From positions 44,695,269-44,759,268 of the forward strand of contig NC_054083.1 of the NCBI RefSeq assembly GCF_017562075.2: 64,000 nucleotides of DNA, given 5' to 3'. Under the pieces are notes generated by a model that did no database searches, had not been told where the DNA came from, and saw only the letters and a program-made list of their open reading frames with translations. The translations under genes were made by a program, and so were the position numbers. Origin of the DNA: Anopheles merus. Lineage: Eukaryota; Arthropoda; Insecta; Diptera; Culicidae. Numbering within the stretch: the stretch's first letter is position 1; the number at the start of each line of letters is the position of its first letter. Below, piece after piece: positions 25,116 to 37,664 of this stretch.

Positions 25116-26088
25116 CTGGGGAGGGGAATGAAAAATGAGCACCACACACTAAACCGGGGAGACGGACCGCGAAAAAGCCGCTCTGAAGGTCACCGGGCAG
25201 GCACCAGTGGAGTTGTGATTAGTTCTTGGCTGCAGTTGCCACGGTGCGTGCGTATGTGTGTGTGGATGGCGGTCACTCGGGCCTGTGAAGTTGTTTTTCC
25301 TTTCCGTTTCCAGCGATCCCAAGAACGCGCACTGTGGAGGAGTTGGGAGCTAACCTGGTTGGACCTGCTCGGTGCATGGAACAACCATCCCAGATGATGG
25401 TGGAGGTCGGCCGGTCGGTTGCATTTCATTGAAAGAGAAACTTTGTTTTCGTTTTCTCAGGAATGTCATCGGGCTGTTGGGTTGGGTTGCTGGTTTTTTT
25501 TTGTGTGTATGATGCTAAATTGGTCACACGCACTGTCTACCACCGTTTGCAAAGGACAAACGAAAGATCAGCGACAGTTTTAAATAATTTTGCCATATTT
25601 TTGCCAAACATGTGCGACCAAAATAGCACCACAAGACGACGCGTTGTCTATTTTAAGCTTTCAAAAACAAACCTGTTGAATATATTAATAAAAATGCAAG
25701 TTCGACACCTGTTTTTTGTATGCTCGAACGATTCAAATTCGCAGCAGTTTTGTTTACCCCCTAAAGCAAAACCAAAGCGCTAATCTTGTGTGCGCAGGCA
25801 AAAAAGAGTAACATTTAATAATTAGGTCAGTAGGGAAGGAGACACAAAAAAAAAATACACAAACAACCTGTAGTGATGGGATGATTGGGCCCATTTCGCT
25901 GCAGCACGTGCCAAAAATGTATCTTGCGTACAAGATGTGCGTAAACAAACTCCCGCCGCTTAAAATAGCACAGAGCCGAAAGGGAATGTTGTGCGCAAAT
26001 GCCTTGCAAGATGTTGTGGAAAAAGCAAGCAGCAGGACAGAAGGGGGGGGAAAAAACGTACGCAAAAACATACACAGACTCCGGTGGC

Positions 26089-26138
26089 ATGAATATTCAT
26101 CAGCCAGCCAGGAAATGGTTTGCATTTCATTAGCATGC
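26089..26138. promoter_or_regulatory. POU/homeodomain-like site cluster with a 12-bp palindrome
   Basis: ATGAATATTCAT (26089-26100) is a perfect palindrome of the type bound by POU-domain dimers. TTTGCAT (26119-26125) and ATTAGCATGC (26129-26138) follow within 40 bases. Clustering of octamer-like sites in otherwise non-coding DNA suggests an enhancer; this is inference from sequence only. Confidence 0.3.
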
Positions 26139-27170
26139 TTTTTTTTTCTAAAGCGCTCCGTTGCACTGTGTGTAGAGGGCGCTTTACAAATAAACCGGTG
26201 CAAGCGGTTTAAGGATTGTGGATCAATTTCATTAATACTTTTGCGCTGTGTTTGCTGCTGCTGCTGTTGCTGCTGCAGGTAGTGCTGCAGGTTTATTAAT
26301 TTGCTGCTAAAATGGGGAAGAACCCGCTACGAGTGTTACTTGATTTCGTTTCAAGGTCACCTGTGCGGCCTGGACGTTCTGTCGCACCTCGGAAAGGGGT
26401 TTGGAGCTTTATAGCGATTTCCATTCTTTTATTTTTTTAAATTTTTGGCAACAGTTTTGGAAAGTCAATTAAGAGTTTTCACTCTTTGTGTTAGATCGTG
26501 TTTGCTAGAGGAGCATATGCGCGTATACTCGCGGATCGCTTGACAGCCCTGCTAGGCTGACCCGGAAAACTGATCATCCCCGAAACGGCGTCGAATTTTG
26601 TTTTTTTGGCAAATAATTTAGATTATCCTACATAAATTCCACCCCACGAACACGAACAGCGTCCAATCTTTCCCATAAAGTAATGTCCAGCCGGACAGCC
26701 CGGACAGGGATTAGATTTCTCCCGGTTCTTCTGCGCGGCGGGTATCGAACGATGTCTCTTAGGAATTTTAGCGACGAACCCCCCCACCACACAAGCGCAA
26801 GTTTGTTGTTTTTGAGGGGATGATGAGTTTTAGAAAACGACCTACTACTACACGGCACGAGGAAGTGTACCGCGTAGCGTGACCGTTTGCGCTGTGCTTT
26901 TGCTTGTCTAGGCTATGTTCCTCCAAAACGCAAATACGCAGCTTTTGCAAGATTAGAGCGCGAGGGCGCACGCGTAATGGACAACGCCAGGACACACACA
27001 TACACACAAACTCACTTAGGCCGCGGCGAAACTGTCTCCCGCGATCGACGATGCTTAATTTATGCGCGTGCTTTTGAGCCTAGAGCCTGGTGGTTCGGAA
27101 ACATTTTCGGCATTCGTTTTTAATGGACTATCGTTTTTCTCTAAATTGGGTCCATAAATATTCGGCCCCA

Positions 27171-27195
27171 GGGGGGTGGGGGGAGGGGGGGGGGG
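27171..27195 (+). repeat. G-rich tract, G-quadruplex candidate
   Basis: G6-T-G6-A-G11 gives four G-runs of at least three with short loops, meeting the usual quadruplex pattern. No gene is supported beside it. Confidence 0.9.
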
Positions 27196-30100
27196 CAGGA
27201 AGGAGCAGCTTTGGAGGAGTTATTTATAGTAGTTCGTGTCCCAATACCAAGCGGTGAGTGAAGTGAAGTTTAGTGAAGATCTCGCTTTTTTCATGAACAC
27301 TGTTCGGCACTGCACGGCGGGGTGGAATCAATCGTACACACACGTAAAATGCCTAAAATCATTCTTTTTCTTTTGGAGGCAAAGATGTGGTCCGCAGAAC
27401 ACGAGTGTGTAGGGCGTCGATAACTGTAATTAAGAAGGTGGTTGGTTTATTGGTGGTAGTCGCCATGGGGACCGCTCAGCTAGACGAAGCTGCCCTCTTC
27501 TCGCACAATCGGGAACGATAGCGTACCACGATCTCTCCCCCCTACAGGTCTCTAGATAGGGCTGTAAATCATCGCCCGTGGAGGATGAACGGACAGGTTT
27601 TTCGGCCTCATGACCATGGCTGTTTTGGGCCGTAGCTTTGAATGTGGACTTCTAGCTTGACTAGGAGCGAGGAATTGGCGGTCTAGTTCCTCTAGAGATG
27701 TTGGGAGTAGGAGTGAGAAAGAGATGTTCATTAAATTATGGGACATAAATTATACGTCACGTCGCGCTCGGGGGAGGACCATCGTGCCCGACATTCCCGG
27801 CAAAGAGGTTTCTTCCTTCAACCTGTCAACCGATTGTTTTATCGACCTGAAACGTTGGTCTACATTTTATTTCCAACGAAAAAACAAAAAAAAAAAAGGT
27901 CCATTACATCATGCTCGAATGCTTGAAAACGAAGATGCGGAATTGGTTGGCATTTTTGGACTCTCTCTCGATCGAACGGGCGAGCGAAAGCAATCAATCA
28001 TTTAGTTTCGATTGAATAATTACCCACTAAATAAACGTTATAAAGGACTGTGTGTGAGAGAGACTTTAATGTCTCTTTTGGAGTAAATTAAATTTCACGA
28101 CTGTGAAGGATACGCTTGCAAGCACCAATAACGCTTCGGACGCTTGCAACAAATTTGCCATAATGGGTACAACTCCATCGGAAGCTTGCGTTCGGAGGAT
28201 GCGGCTTTTCGGCAAAGGTCTCGCGCGCCTCTGTAAAAAATGATAAATAAATCCGTGAACAAAGAAAGAGCGAAACAGCAGACACACGCACAAACACTGC
28301 CTGTGTGATGTGATTTTACGATTGGCAATGAAAATAAAGGAACACAGCACGGTAAAGCTTCCCGCACTGGGCAACCGGAGTAAGCGCACGAAGCGTGCGC
28401 CTCATCGCTTGTTGTTGTTGCGCACATGCGCACCCAGCAAGGAGAGAGAATGCAAAACAAACAAATGAAATAAAATTGAAAAAACAAAAAAGTCAGAACA
28501 GCCAAAGATTCCACCGAAATGCGGGGCGCGGCCAACGAGGTCCGTCGATGAATGAAATGATATAATAATATAATTTTATTTTTATTATTATTGTTCAATC
28601 GTTGATTTATATCTCTATTTTTCATTCATTGTTTGTGCGTTTACATGTGTGTGTGTGTGTGCAAAGTGAAAGAAGAAACCAAAGGAAAAGACGAACAAGG
28701 ATTGAACGGAGTCGGTAACGTTCTTGGTCACTGTGTTGCTTTTTTTTTGCTGCTGAATTGTTTCTAAGACGAAGGCACGTTTGGCGGAAGGCATTTGAAT
28801 TCTTTTTTGATCGAGCATAAACATTCTTTTCCAAAACAGTTTCACCCTACTCGAAAAAACAAGAACCCAAATGGTTCAATGGTACTGAGGATCCCGTGGC
28901 TCAAGCTGATCAGTTCCACAAAAAAAAAAAAACAAAAAAAAAACGTAACCACAGCGGTTCGTCTTCAAACACTCTTGTGCTCTTACGCTCATTCTCTCTA
29001 ATCTTGATGCTACAACCCCGCCACAAGACACTTGAAAGGGATGAAATATGTTGCGCCCCGGTGGAACCGCCACTGCAGGAACGCCAACGCCTTAAAAGGA
29101 AACGATTAGTATATCTTGACACTAACGTTTATTTGTTGTGGCAAAAAAATAAAAACCGGCAGCAGCAGTGGCCCCCGAAGGAAAGAATTAAACCGGCAGC
29201 AAGTGACGAACCGGGCGGATCGGGCAACTGTGTGCGCGAGAACCGTACGCGAGATCGAGATCATCGCTGCCATACAATGTGTGCTTGTGCAGTGGACCAA
29301 AAGCCGGCCACAGACGTGTAGAAAGTGAATGGAAAATGAATCGATAAAGATAAAACCATGCATGTGCGTGTGTGTGTTTGTGTGTGTCAGTTGTATTATT
29401 TTTGTCATTTTCAAACCGTGTAGTAGGACGGGACAAAACTCACGATCGCGCTCACCCGGTACATTATGCTCGTGTTTCTCGCCTCCGATCGCCGAAAAGG
29501 GCGACCACGGCAAGTTGGCAAGCGCGACCCGTTCCCAGAACGAACCGCCCCGGAGGTACCGGAAATCTATCCAAACGTGCCTCGGCGAACTCGGGCCGGT
29601 CGCGCACGAGAAAGGAATAAAAACCTTTTTGTGAAAACCTGACGATCGGTGACAATCGGCGCGCCTTGGGCTGCCGTCGTTTGGTGTGTACGTGATAGAA
29701 CATAAGCGTGTGGGACTTTATGGTGCACACACACACACAGGCTTTACGGGTTGAAATGGTGAGGGAAAGAAGGAAACAGGGACAGGGTAGAGAGCGACAC
29801 ATCCGGGTAAGGCACCAACCACACCCGGGCCCCGGGCATTGCTTGGTATGCGGCATTGTGTCACGGTGCGGGGTTTTTTTTTTAATGTTCTTAGGATTTA
29901 TAGAACGATCCGCGCCGAGCAGGTCAGCGCCATTGTTGCATTGGTGCGAGGTCGAGGTGCGTATCGTTGAGGAGTTAAATCGTTGTGAATGTATCGAGAA
30001 GAGATGCTTCAGAAGTCAAGAAGTGCTTGTAGTTTTGGTTGGAAGAAAGGTGCAGAGAAAGAACTTCTCGACGTTCTCGGGATATTCAACTGTTGAAGTT

Positions 30101-32518
30101 TTGGGGGAAAACTGGGAAGTCTATATAAAATGAGTTTTTTAAAGGATTTACAACTTAGCGAGATATTCATCTTAGGGAAATCTCAAATCCAAGCATGCGT
30201 TGTAACTCCCTATTGCAAAACCGAAATTTAGTTGACGTACTTTGACTTCCGTCATCTAGTAGCACGTGCGTCATCGTTTAGCGCTGCTTCAATGTGCGCA
30301 AAATCCAAAGTTTGCGCTTTAATCCCCTCCGGCAAGCTGGCAACAAAAGGTGAATGATACACATTGCACTATTTAAAACAATACATCAACACGCAAACAT
30401 TTGACGCAATGCAAAGTGGGCGTTACTTTAATTTCCTTCCCATTACTGCCCAGAAACAGTACCGACCCTACGCCGGCTAATCGATCGATCACCAGCACCA
30501 CAGGTCAGGACGGCCGCTGCGTGTATGATAATTTTTATGACGCCAAATGGCTCTATTAGATTTGCGGCCCGATAAGCGACCAACCCGCCCGACGACCGCC
30601 CGGGCCGTTGCGTTGGTTGTTAAGACCTCCGCTAGACGTCATTTGCGTGTGTGTGCGTGTGTGCATTACCGAGTCTCATGCAGCGGCACCCGCACGCAAG
30701 CGAATGCATTTTCGCAGGATCCGCGCGATATCGCAACGGTTGGTCACTCGAAGGTCTGCCGACCTGAAGGTTGATTAGATTTTTCACGGCTGTGCCACCG
30801 GTTTTTGTACTCACTCCTCACCTCACCCATGCAACAGGTGCACTTTGGTCCCCTCCACCACCGTATAGGCAGATTTGGTTGGCCCTAGAAACGACGGGGA
30901 CCTACGGCTTGGTCCCACAGCGGCACAGACCACGGCTCCAGTCCAAGTGCTTTTTGCTGTTTTGCGGCGAAACGTGCGAAATATTTATGTTTCTCGTGTG
31001 TTTGTGTGTGGTGTTGTGCCCTGCTTTAGCGAAAAACATGCCGGGAGACACTGCTGGCGCGGTTGTAGTTTATGATGGTTCAAATGCGCGTGATCACGCT
31101 TTGGCGCACATGGTTGTTGGGTGATCCGTGAAGGAAGAGCGCATTGTGGGACGAAATGCCAACTCCCTCCGCCCCTTGCAACACATGCCATGTAGTATAT
31201 TCCGCGTCACGATTTATGTTCCTCGTTATGCTTCGTGACGAAAGACGAGTGGAGCAGAGTGTGTGAAGGAAGGGTAGAAAATTTCTACGGCCTTTAAGAA
31301 AGGGGTTAACATTGTGTCCAGCGTGCATCCTCTCCCGTATTGTGTCCCGCAACATTTTAGCCTTCTCATGCGTGGTTTCGTTTCAACGCGCGTAGCATTT
31401 ACCATTTTCTTCACAGACTTCGACTTGTGAATTGATTTGTCCTGTCCTGGCTCGTGGTGCATAAATTAAAGATGAATGTTTAATGTGTTAACACACTGGC
31501 AAGCGGGGTGTATTGGGGTTTTGAGTTTATTCTCACCAAAAAAAAAAAAAACATTTGCATCACCAGCCGTGGAAATTGATCCCACTTTCTCAAGGACGTT
31601 TGGTAGCGTGCGAAGATGGCTCTCACCTGTCTCGTTAGTGGCTAACCAGCAGGTCAGCAGGACCGAGGGGAGGCCACTGCTTGACGTCAAACAGGCGCTG
31701 GAGTAGCCAAAACCTCCTCCCCTCCCCCCTCCCCTTCGAAAGATGATCCGTGGAAGATAAAAGATAAGCTCCCCTGCGTTGCACGGTGTTTGATATCGCA
31801 CGCTAACACAAACCGGATTAAGCGTTCCATTTCGATGCAAATGATAAGGGAAACTGTTTGTTAAACGATACACTGAAAATAAGCAAACTTTTATGGGATT
31901 TTAAGTGACCGATGCGTATTCAGGTATGCACAGAAGAGCGTCAGAGCTGCCAGAAAGATGCGTGCCTTACGGTTGTGCAAAAGACACCCAAGGGAAGCAG
32001 TAGCGTAGCAGTCCGGCCTTTATCCTTCTGTCTGTCATTTTTAACGATTACAGCCCGAGTCCTTGGGTCACAAAACAGTGGCTAGAAAACTAGACATCGA
32101 ATCCCCCCTGCCTTCCCTCTGCCCGTTTTCCTGTTCTGCTCGTAACAAGATTTGCGAAGACCTTGCGCAAAAGACCTCCCGAGCGGTCCCCGGCGCAAAA
32201 AGTCTGTGCGCGCACGGCTACGAACCGCGGCCGTATGTGTATTTCCTGCTGAACAAGTGCTTTACGGCGTATTGATTTACGACTTTTAATTGCGTTTGAT
32301 AAATTTCATGACTTTCCCCACTCCTCTCCTCCCCGCTCCCCTCCGCCATGGTATGCACCTGTCTTGGCTGCATTTTGCGCACGGTGTGCGCATTAGAAGC
32401 TCGCGTACGATCTTCGTCCTCGGCGCCGTGTCCGTCTCCCAAACCCTTTCGGTACCGCGGTTCGCGTCATCGATTCGCGACGCTGGTGGACATTCTTACC
32501 GCTTCGCTGCTCCCCTCT

Positions 32519-32543
32519 CACACACACACACACACACACACAC
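32519..32543. repeat. CA microsatellite
   Basis: CA array of about 25 bases. Confidence 0.93.
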
Positions 32544-33332
32544 CCGATAGAATGTGGGGTGGCCGGCTGCGCAAAACACACACGGCTCGCCACCGGAGTC
32601 ACATGTTTTGAAAGTTGATTTTGTCGTAAAACAAGTCCCTTGTGCGATTAATCTCTCTTGAATCGCGCGCGCTCTCGCCCCCCTAATTCACGTCCCCCAC
32701 GGTCCTCGCGACCGCTACACTATCGTCCTGTGCTAAGATTCTTCTATGAGCCCAGCTAGCAAGCCACCTAACCCCGCATTCGCTTGCCGATTACGTGAAG
32801 GAACGTCCAACGGCTCCATGTCGTTGCAGGAGCTTTGTGCAGCACAAGCTCGCGCGCGCGGGGCTGGGGGATTGTTTTTTTTTTGTCGCCTACCCGCCGT
32901 GTGCTTGCGGCTAATTAAAACTGGTAATCGTACAGGTATTAGCGGAGAATTTGTGTGCCCGCCGGGTGCTGCGCGTGTGTACGGAATGGCGTGAAAAGTA
33001 TGAGCGAACTTATGGGTTTGGATGGAGAGAAGCGTGGAAAAAACGACCTAAATTTCTTTTCCATTTGCGACAGGTCATACCGGCAAAGGTCGACATAGCT
33101 TTATATGCTTTGCTGACGGTGGGGTGGAATTTACAGAACGTTGTAATTAAACCCAGACGGGTCATTTACACCTTTCAGTAGCAAATGGGTCGGCTAATTG
33201 TGCGGCATGGAGGGTGGGAGAGAAGGTACGTTTGTAATTGTTAGCAAGATCGATATTCAATGCGATTCGCTTTGAGTAGCAAACCAGTTTCAGTTCATAT
33301 TCTTCAAAGAGTTCCAAAGAGATACCCCTAAT

Positions 33333-34030
33333 GTGCGAATCTATGGTTCAGTGTGTTGTTGTTTTCAGCTTTCTTTTCTTACTTATAAGACACTACAGAG
33401 CTTTGATCTTAATCAACAGATCAACGGGAATTCTTTGGAATCATCATTTGCATCCATTGTTTGTCAAAAGCGTTCTTTCGCTCTTATAGCGTTCTTATTT
33501 GAGGTACCTGCTTATCTCAATTTGAGTGTATCTTGTAGCTCCCAGTCAGTTATCACATACCAAGACATCGTTGTAGATGATATTTCTTCAATACTTCCTA
33601 TTGATCCTACATTCTGTAGAAGAAATACCAATGATCTCTTAGGAGCTCTTATCAAGTGATGAGACAGTGTAATATTCTGGGGAGGCACATATCCTAGAGT
33701 TCCAATTGATCATCGTATTTCAGGCTTCATCATATCAAGAATTGGATAAAGCCTAAAGATGAAAGCCATATTACATTTTAAAAACTGACCCGTATCTTAC
33801 CATCTTAGTTCGAAGATCATCTGTACGAATGATGATAAAACAGTGCATCTGATCTGGTAGAAGTTGAAGTCTTATACCAAATCTGAGACTAAGAATTGTA
33901 AATCTGCATTCGGTAGGCACATCTGTAAGACTTTGCAAGATTCGAAGATTCTTGCAAATCAAAATCTGAATGAATTCTTCAAGAATTGAGTTTCTCCAAG
34001 GCATTTCATTGATTCAAAAATCCTCCTTGA
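33333..34030. other. AT-rich block with open and decayed reading frames on both strands
   Basis: This block is clearly more AT-rich than its flanks and carries unusually long open stretches for its composition. The plus strand is open for 108 codons (33333-33659) and has two strong acceptors inside its start (TTGTTGTTTTCAG; CTTATAAGACACTACAG). The minus strand has an open run from ATG at 34004 to 33771, then a run in another frame from about 33707 to 33512, with further breaks beyond. The minus reading looks like one ancestral protein broken by at least one frameshift and several stops, so a mobile-element or virus-derived relic is possible. I recognise no family and do not reconstruct it. 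A plus-strand terminal exon is the alternative. Confidence 0.3.
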
Positions 34031-34663
34031 ATTCCAATCTACACAGCAGACGCTTTCCTGCCGTGTTCTCCGGAGGTTTTTTTTTGTTTTAAACACACAT
34101 CCCTACCCTCCCACTGTAAACACGCTGGTAAATCACCGAGGTCTACCAGTTCCGTTTGACGGTCATGGTGGTGTACCAGTGTATCGAAATGGAGGTCAAT
34201 ATTGACCAGTTTACCAAGCGTATCCCTCTTCCCCTTTGCTCGGTTTGCGTTACGTTTTCGGTAGGTCATCGTCGCACACACACACACACACACACATTCC
34301 ACGCTGACTGCGGTCGGTTACACGCATTACACTTGCGTTGTTTACTACCCACCCACCAGAAACGGAAATTCTTGTGGAATAGTTCCAGAAACAGAGTGTT
34401 CGGGAGGGAAGGTGGGGCAACAACAAACCACACCAACAACGCCAAAAAAAAAACGCCATGCGATCGAAGGAAGTGATCTCCGACCATGTGTGTGTGTAGC
34501 ATGATGTCATTAGGTTTGCGATTTGGTGACTGGCGCGATCGTACTTGTTGACGGCGTGCAAATATTTGACGTGCGCCAATATTGACCGTAACAGCTGAAT
34601 AGCTTCAATTTCACTTCGTTTACTTCGCCTGGGTTGAGTTTGGGGGGAGGTGTAGAATCACTC

Positions 34664-34992
34664 AGCTTCCAAGAACTCAACAGTCAAGAGTCATCAACTG
34701 GAATTCAACCGCCCGGAAAGCGAGAGTGAAAATATCGCTCGCCAGAGCGCACCCTGCCATCGCACCTCGGAATCAAACGCTCCGATTATCCCTCCGTTCA
34801 TCCTCCGGCACTGTGTGTGTGTGAGATCGTGCTGCGAGATCTCCCGAAGTGCGTCTGCAACGGAACTGGACCGCAGCGCAACGCACCGGGTCCAAAAAGA
34901 GAAGCAGGAGGAAAGAATAAAACATGCCCCGAAAAAGGGTGGCGTGTCACAAAACCAGCGGCCCAGGCTCAGGCCCAGGCCGGATGATGAAG
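34664..34992 (+). CDS. Candidate first exon: leader plus 23 N-terminal codons (coding from 34924)
   Basis: The block opens near an initiator-like CTCAGCTTC around 34661. It continues as a leader without long simple repeats and reaches ATG at 34924 in a strong start context (AAAACATG). It codes MPRKRVACHK followed by a Gly/Pro-rich stretch and MMK, and ends exactly in phase 0 at an AAG|GTAAGT donor (34993). The peptide is basic and looks unstructured. No family is recognised, because the rest of the protein would lie in later exons that I could not place with confidence. The start of the exon is an estimate, since no TATA box is visible. Downstream DNA is non-coding and repeat-rich, consistent with a long first intron. 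Confidence 0.4.
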
Positions 34993-36217
34993 GTAAGTCG
35001 CGCTGGCTCGCGCGCACGCTAACAACACGCTGAGAAGAGAGAGGGACAACGAAAGAGAGCAGCAAAAGTATATCTCTTTATTCAAATTTAAATTATACAC
35101 AAATTTCAAGATTACACGCCGTATAATAAGCAATCAGCGCCTGCGTGAATAAATTAAATACTATTTACCATAATTAAGTTCGTACAGATCGTTTTCTTCT
35201 TCTGCCCCTGGTGGATGGGCAACAAGGGTAGGGAAAGGGCGGTTGCTGTTGGCCACCATGGGGGCCACCAAGCGGAGTCTGGGGTGTGTGTGTGTGTGTG
35301 TGTGTGCGCGCACGTTTGTTTGGTGGCGCAGGACGCGGTGGCCTGGTCGGTACAACACCTCGATGCCGCCGCACGCTGTAGACTGGCTGGAGTCTGTGCT
35401 GCGGCTTTGGAGTGTTGTTTTCGCTGTTCCGTTTTTCTTCCCATTCCCATTTGCGTTTTCATTCGCACGCGATCGATTGTGAGTGGCCCCCGGTTTCCCC
35501 GTCAGGGGTTCGTCATGCCGGTCCGATTGAAATGAATGCCACATTTATGCCGCGATTGTGACGATTTGTTCCCCTGTGCGGGGTCTGTGTGTGTGTGTGC
35601 AAATAAACAAAATTTGGCCACAGGTGCTTTTGATTGATTATTAATTGTGTGTGTATGTGTGTGTGTGTGCTGTAATTTATTCACTTTATAATAAAAACAA
35701 CAAACAAGTCGTGCGTACACAACTCAGTTACAACTTGCGCGCGTCGAGGGCGCACTGTTTGAGGAGATGAAAAACGTGTCTATTTCCATGGCAACCTGGA
35801 TGGATAGAGATGTATCGTCACTCGAAATGCAAATGCGCATTGCCGCATTCAAGCCCCCGAAACAGAGACGGCACCAACGTCTCGTTTTCCTTCCGTCACC
35901 GGCATCGGGGACACTTGTGAGCGCGCGCGCGGGGATGGCTGGCGCCTGATTTGTGAGGCCAATCGGGGGGGGCCTGTCACTTTGTGTGTATTTTGTGCAT
36001 TTTTTTTGTTGCGAGTGTACCTTGATTTGAGGACAGCCGCACGGGTGATGAAAATGTGCGGCAGTAGGCCGCCACGGATTGGCACGAGATGACAGCATGG
36101 GGTCATTAATCTTGGCCCGACACGGCGGCTCAATGTTGAATATTCAAATGCTTATCGATGCTACGATATTGGAATCGGTGTCTGCACTGTACTAATTTCG
36201 AGCAGCACTGTTTGCTT

Positions 36218-36219
<2 letters not shown>

Positions 36220-36250
<31 letters not shown>
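36220..36250. repeat. CA microsatellite
   Basis: A CA array of about 30 bases followed by an A run. A GC-alternating tract lies 50 bases downstream at 36302-36316. Confidence 0.95.
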
Positions 36251-36254
<4 letters not shown>

Positions 36255-36962
36255 CACGCAAAAAAAACGGTCATTTTTAATGTCGTTTGCTCCGAGTGCG
36301 AGCGCGCGCGCGCGCGATCAATTTGTTTACGCACGCACGCGCGGGAAATGTTTAATGCACACTCTCCTAAAATGACAGGGTTCGGTTCGATCGGTTCGAT
36401 CGTGTTAAGCTGGCTGCTTCCCTCAACAACCCTCTCTCTCTCTCTCTCTCTCCCTGTGTCTCTGTAGGTCTCACCTGAGAAGGTGAATAATTATAATAGG
36501 TGTGCAAACCCACCCAATAGATCCGAGCTACAAACGACGCGCTGAGAAGGATCCAAGTAAGCGGTGGAAAAAATGAAATCAAAACACAAACACACAACAC
36601 AGCAACAGGGCAGGAAAACGAGAAGGGGGGGGGGGGGAGAGAGGGGGGATTGTCATGGTAGCGCGCAGGGGTGTGCATAAGCGATCCTAATAAATGGCTT
36701 ATATTAGCAAACCATTTAACGAAGGCGGTCGGTGTGTAGCTGGAGCCGTTTTGCGCCGGTTCAGTTGGTTATGCAATTATTTAAATCTGTCACGTGCTCA
36801 CGGGCTGATGAAAAGGTGTGAACGCTTCCGTGTGAGGATTTGTAGCAGGGTTTTGGAATGCTTTGGTAGAACGAAAAAGGGGGATTTTTTTTTCTTCGTC
36901 AGAACAGTAACCTCTTAAAGCTGTTTCTAAATCGTATGAGGGAAATATTTATTTCTTAAATA

Positions 36963-37361
36963 TTAAAAGAAAAATCTTTCTACGCTGTATTGACCTGCAC
37001 CACCATCTGTTGCACGCTTGTCACCATGCTCTGCCCCGTTTCCCCCGGGCGGTGGATTGTCCGCTAAACGGTTTGTAATTAAATTATTGCCTGCCCTATC
37101 CGCGTGACGCCGTGCTGCAGCGGCTGCAGCAGGGTCAGTATTTACAACCCTTTCCACGGCATTTTCATTTGTGTTTTTTTTGCTTCTTCTTCGCTTCTTA
37201 ACGCTTGTTCCGCGATATCTTAAAACACAAGTGTGCGCGATATAAATGTGTCGTTGCTTTTTCCTGTCTTTTTTTCTTCTTCCTTTTGTTTTCGGGGATC
37301 GTTGCGTCTTTCGTGTACCGAAGCAAATGAAATAAAAAATGGAAATCGCATCATAAACCAT
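36963..37361 (-). CDS. Possible small basic protein, 132 residues, single exon
   Basis: An ATG at 37361 opens 132 codons to TAA at 36963, and AATAAA follows within about 10 bases of the stop. The N-terminal third is hydrophobic then very basic (KGRRKKDRKK). The middle has VKKRRRSKKNTNENA, then a six-Ala run coded by mixed GCN codons. The end is Gly/Asn-rich (NPPPGGNGAEHGDKR, then QYSVERFFF). The mixed Ala codons and hydrophilic tail are protein-like. The weak start context (ATTTATGG) and the fact that ORFs of this length occur by chance argue for caution. It could be the 3' part of a spliced gene. Confidence 0.25.
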   Translation of the reverse strand: MVYDAISIFYFICFGTRKTQRSPKTKGRRKKDRKKQRHIYIAHTCVLRYRGTSVKKRRRSKKNTNENAVERVVNTDPAAAAAARRHADRAGNNLITNRLADNPPPGGNGAEHGDKRATDGGAGQYSVERFFF

Positions 37362-37624
37362 AAATTATAAACCAAGCTGCACTGGACCGCTTAAGAACCG
37401 CCCGAATGAAAGTAACGCTTCCCTTCCCTCTCTCTCACTCTCTCGCTCTTCTCTTTCAACACGACTGGTCTGGTTTGACCTGGCTGCTGCAAATCAAAGC
37501 CAGTGGAAGGATTGAAAAGGGAATTCTCAAGCATTTTGGTGAAGTAAGCGGAAGAGAAGCGGAAAGTTATGATCCAACATAAACTCGCAACACAAAATGT
37601 TGCCTGTCGGTACCCGGGCCGGTT

Positions 37625-37664
37625 GTTGTGTGTGTGTGTGTGTGTGTGTGGGGGGGGGGGGGGG
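37625..37664. repeat. GT microsatellite followed by a G run
   Basis: A GT array of about 25 bases passes directly into a run of about 14 G residues. Confidence 0.95.

Larger units (their letters stand above)
26400..33180. other. Non-coding tract
   Basis: No exon with two supports was found. The longest frames (135-141 codons around 28896-30133 and 29106-29513) overlap on opposite strands and lack splice or codon evidence. Contents are poly-A/T runs, GT repeats and GC-balanced unique sequence. Confidence 0.45.

Noticed and set aside
28896..29321. 141-codon plus-strand ORF with basic residues
   Set aside because: It starts at a non-ATG codon within a poly-A run, has no acceptor or poly(A) signal, and overlaps a 135-codon minus-strand frame.
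33185..33225. ATG in a good context followed by 13 codons and a GTACGT donor
   Set aside because: Too short to judge; its exit phase (2) fits no other candidate exon.
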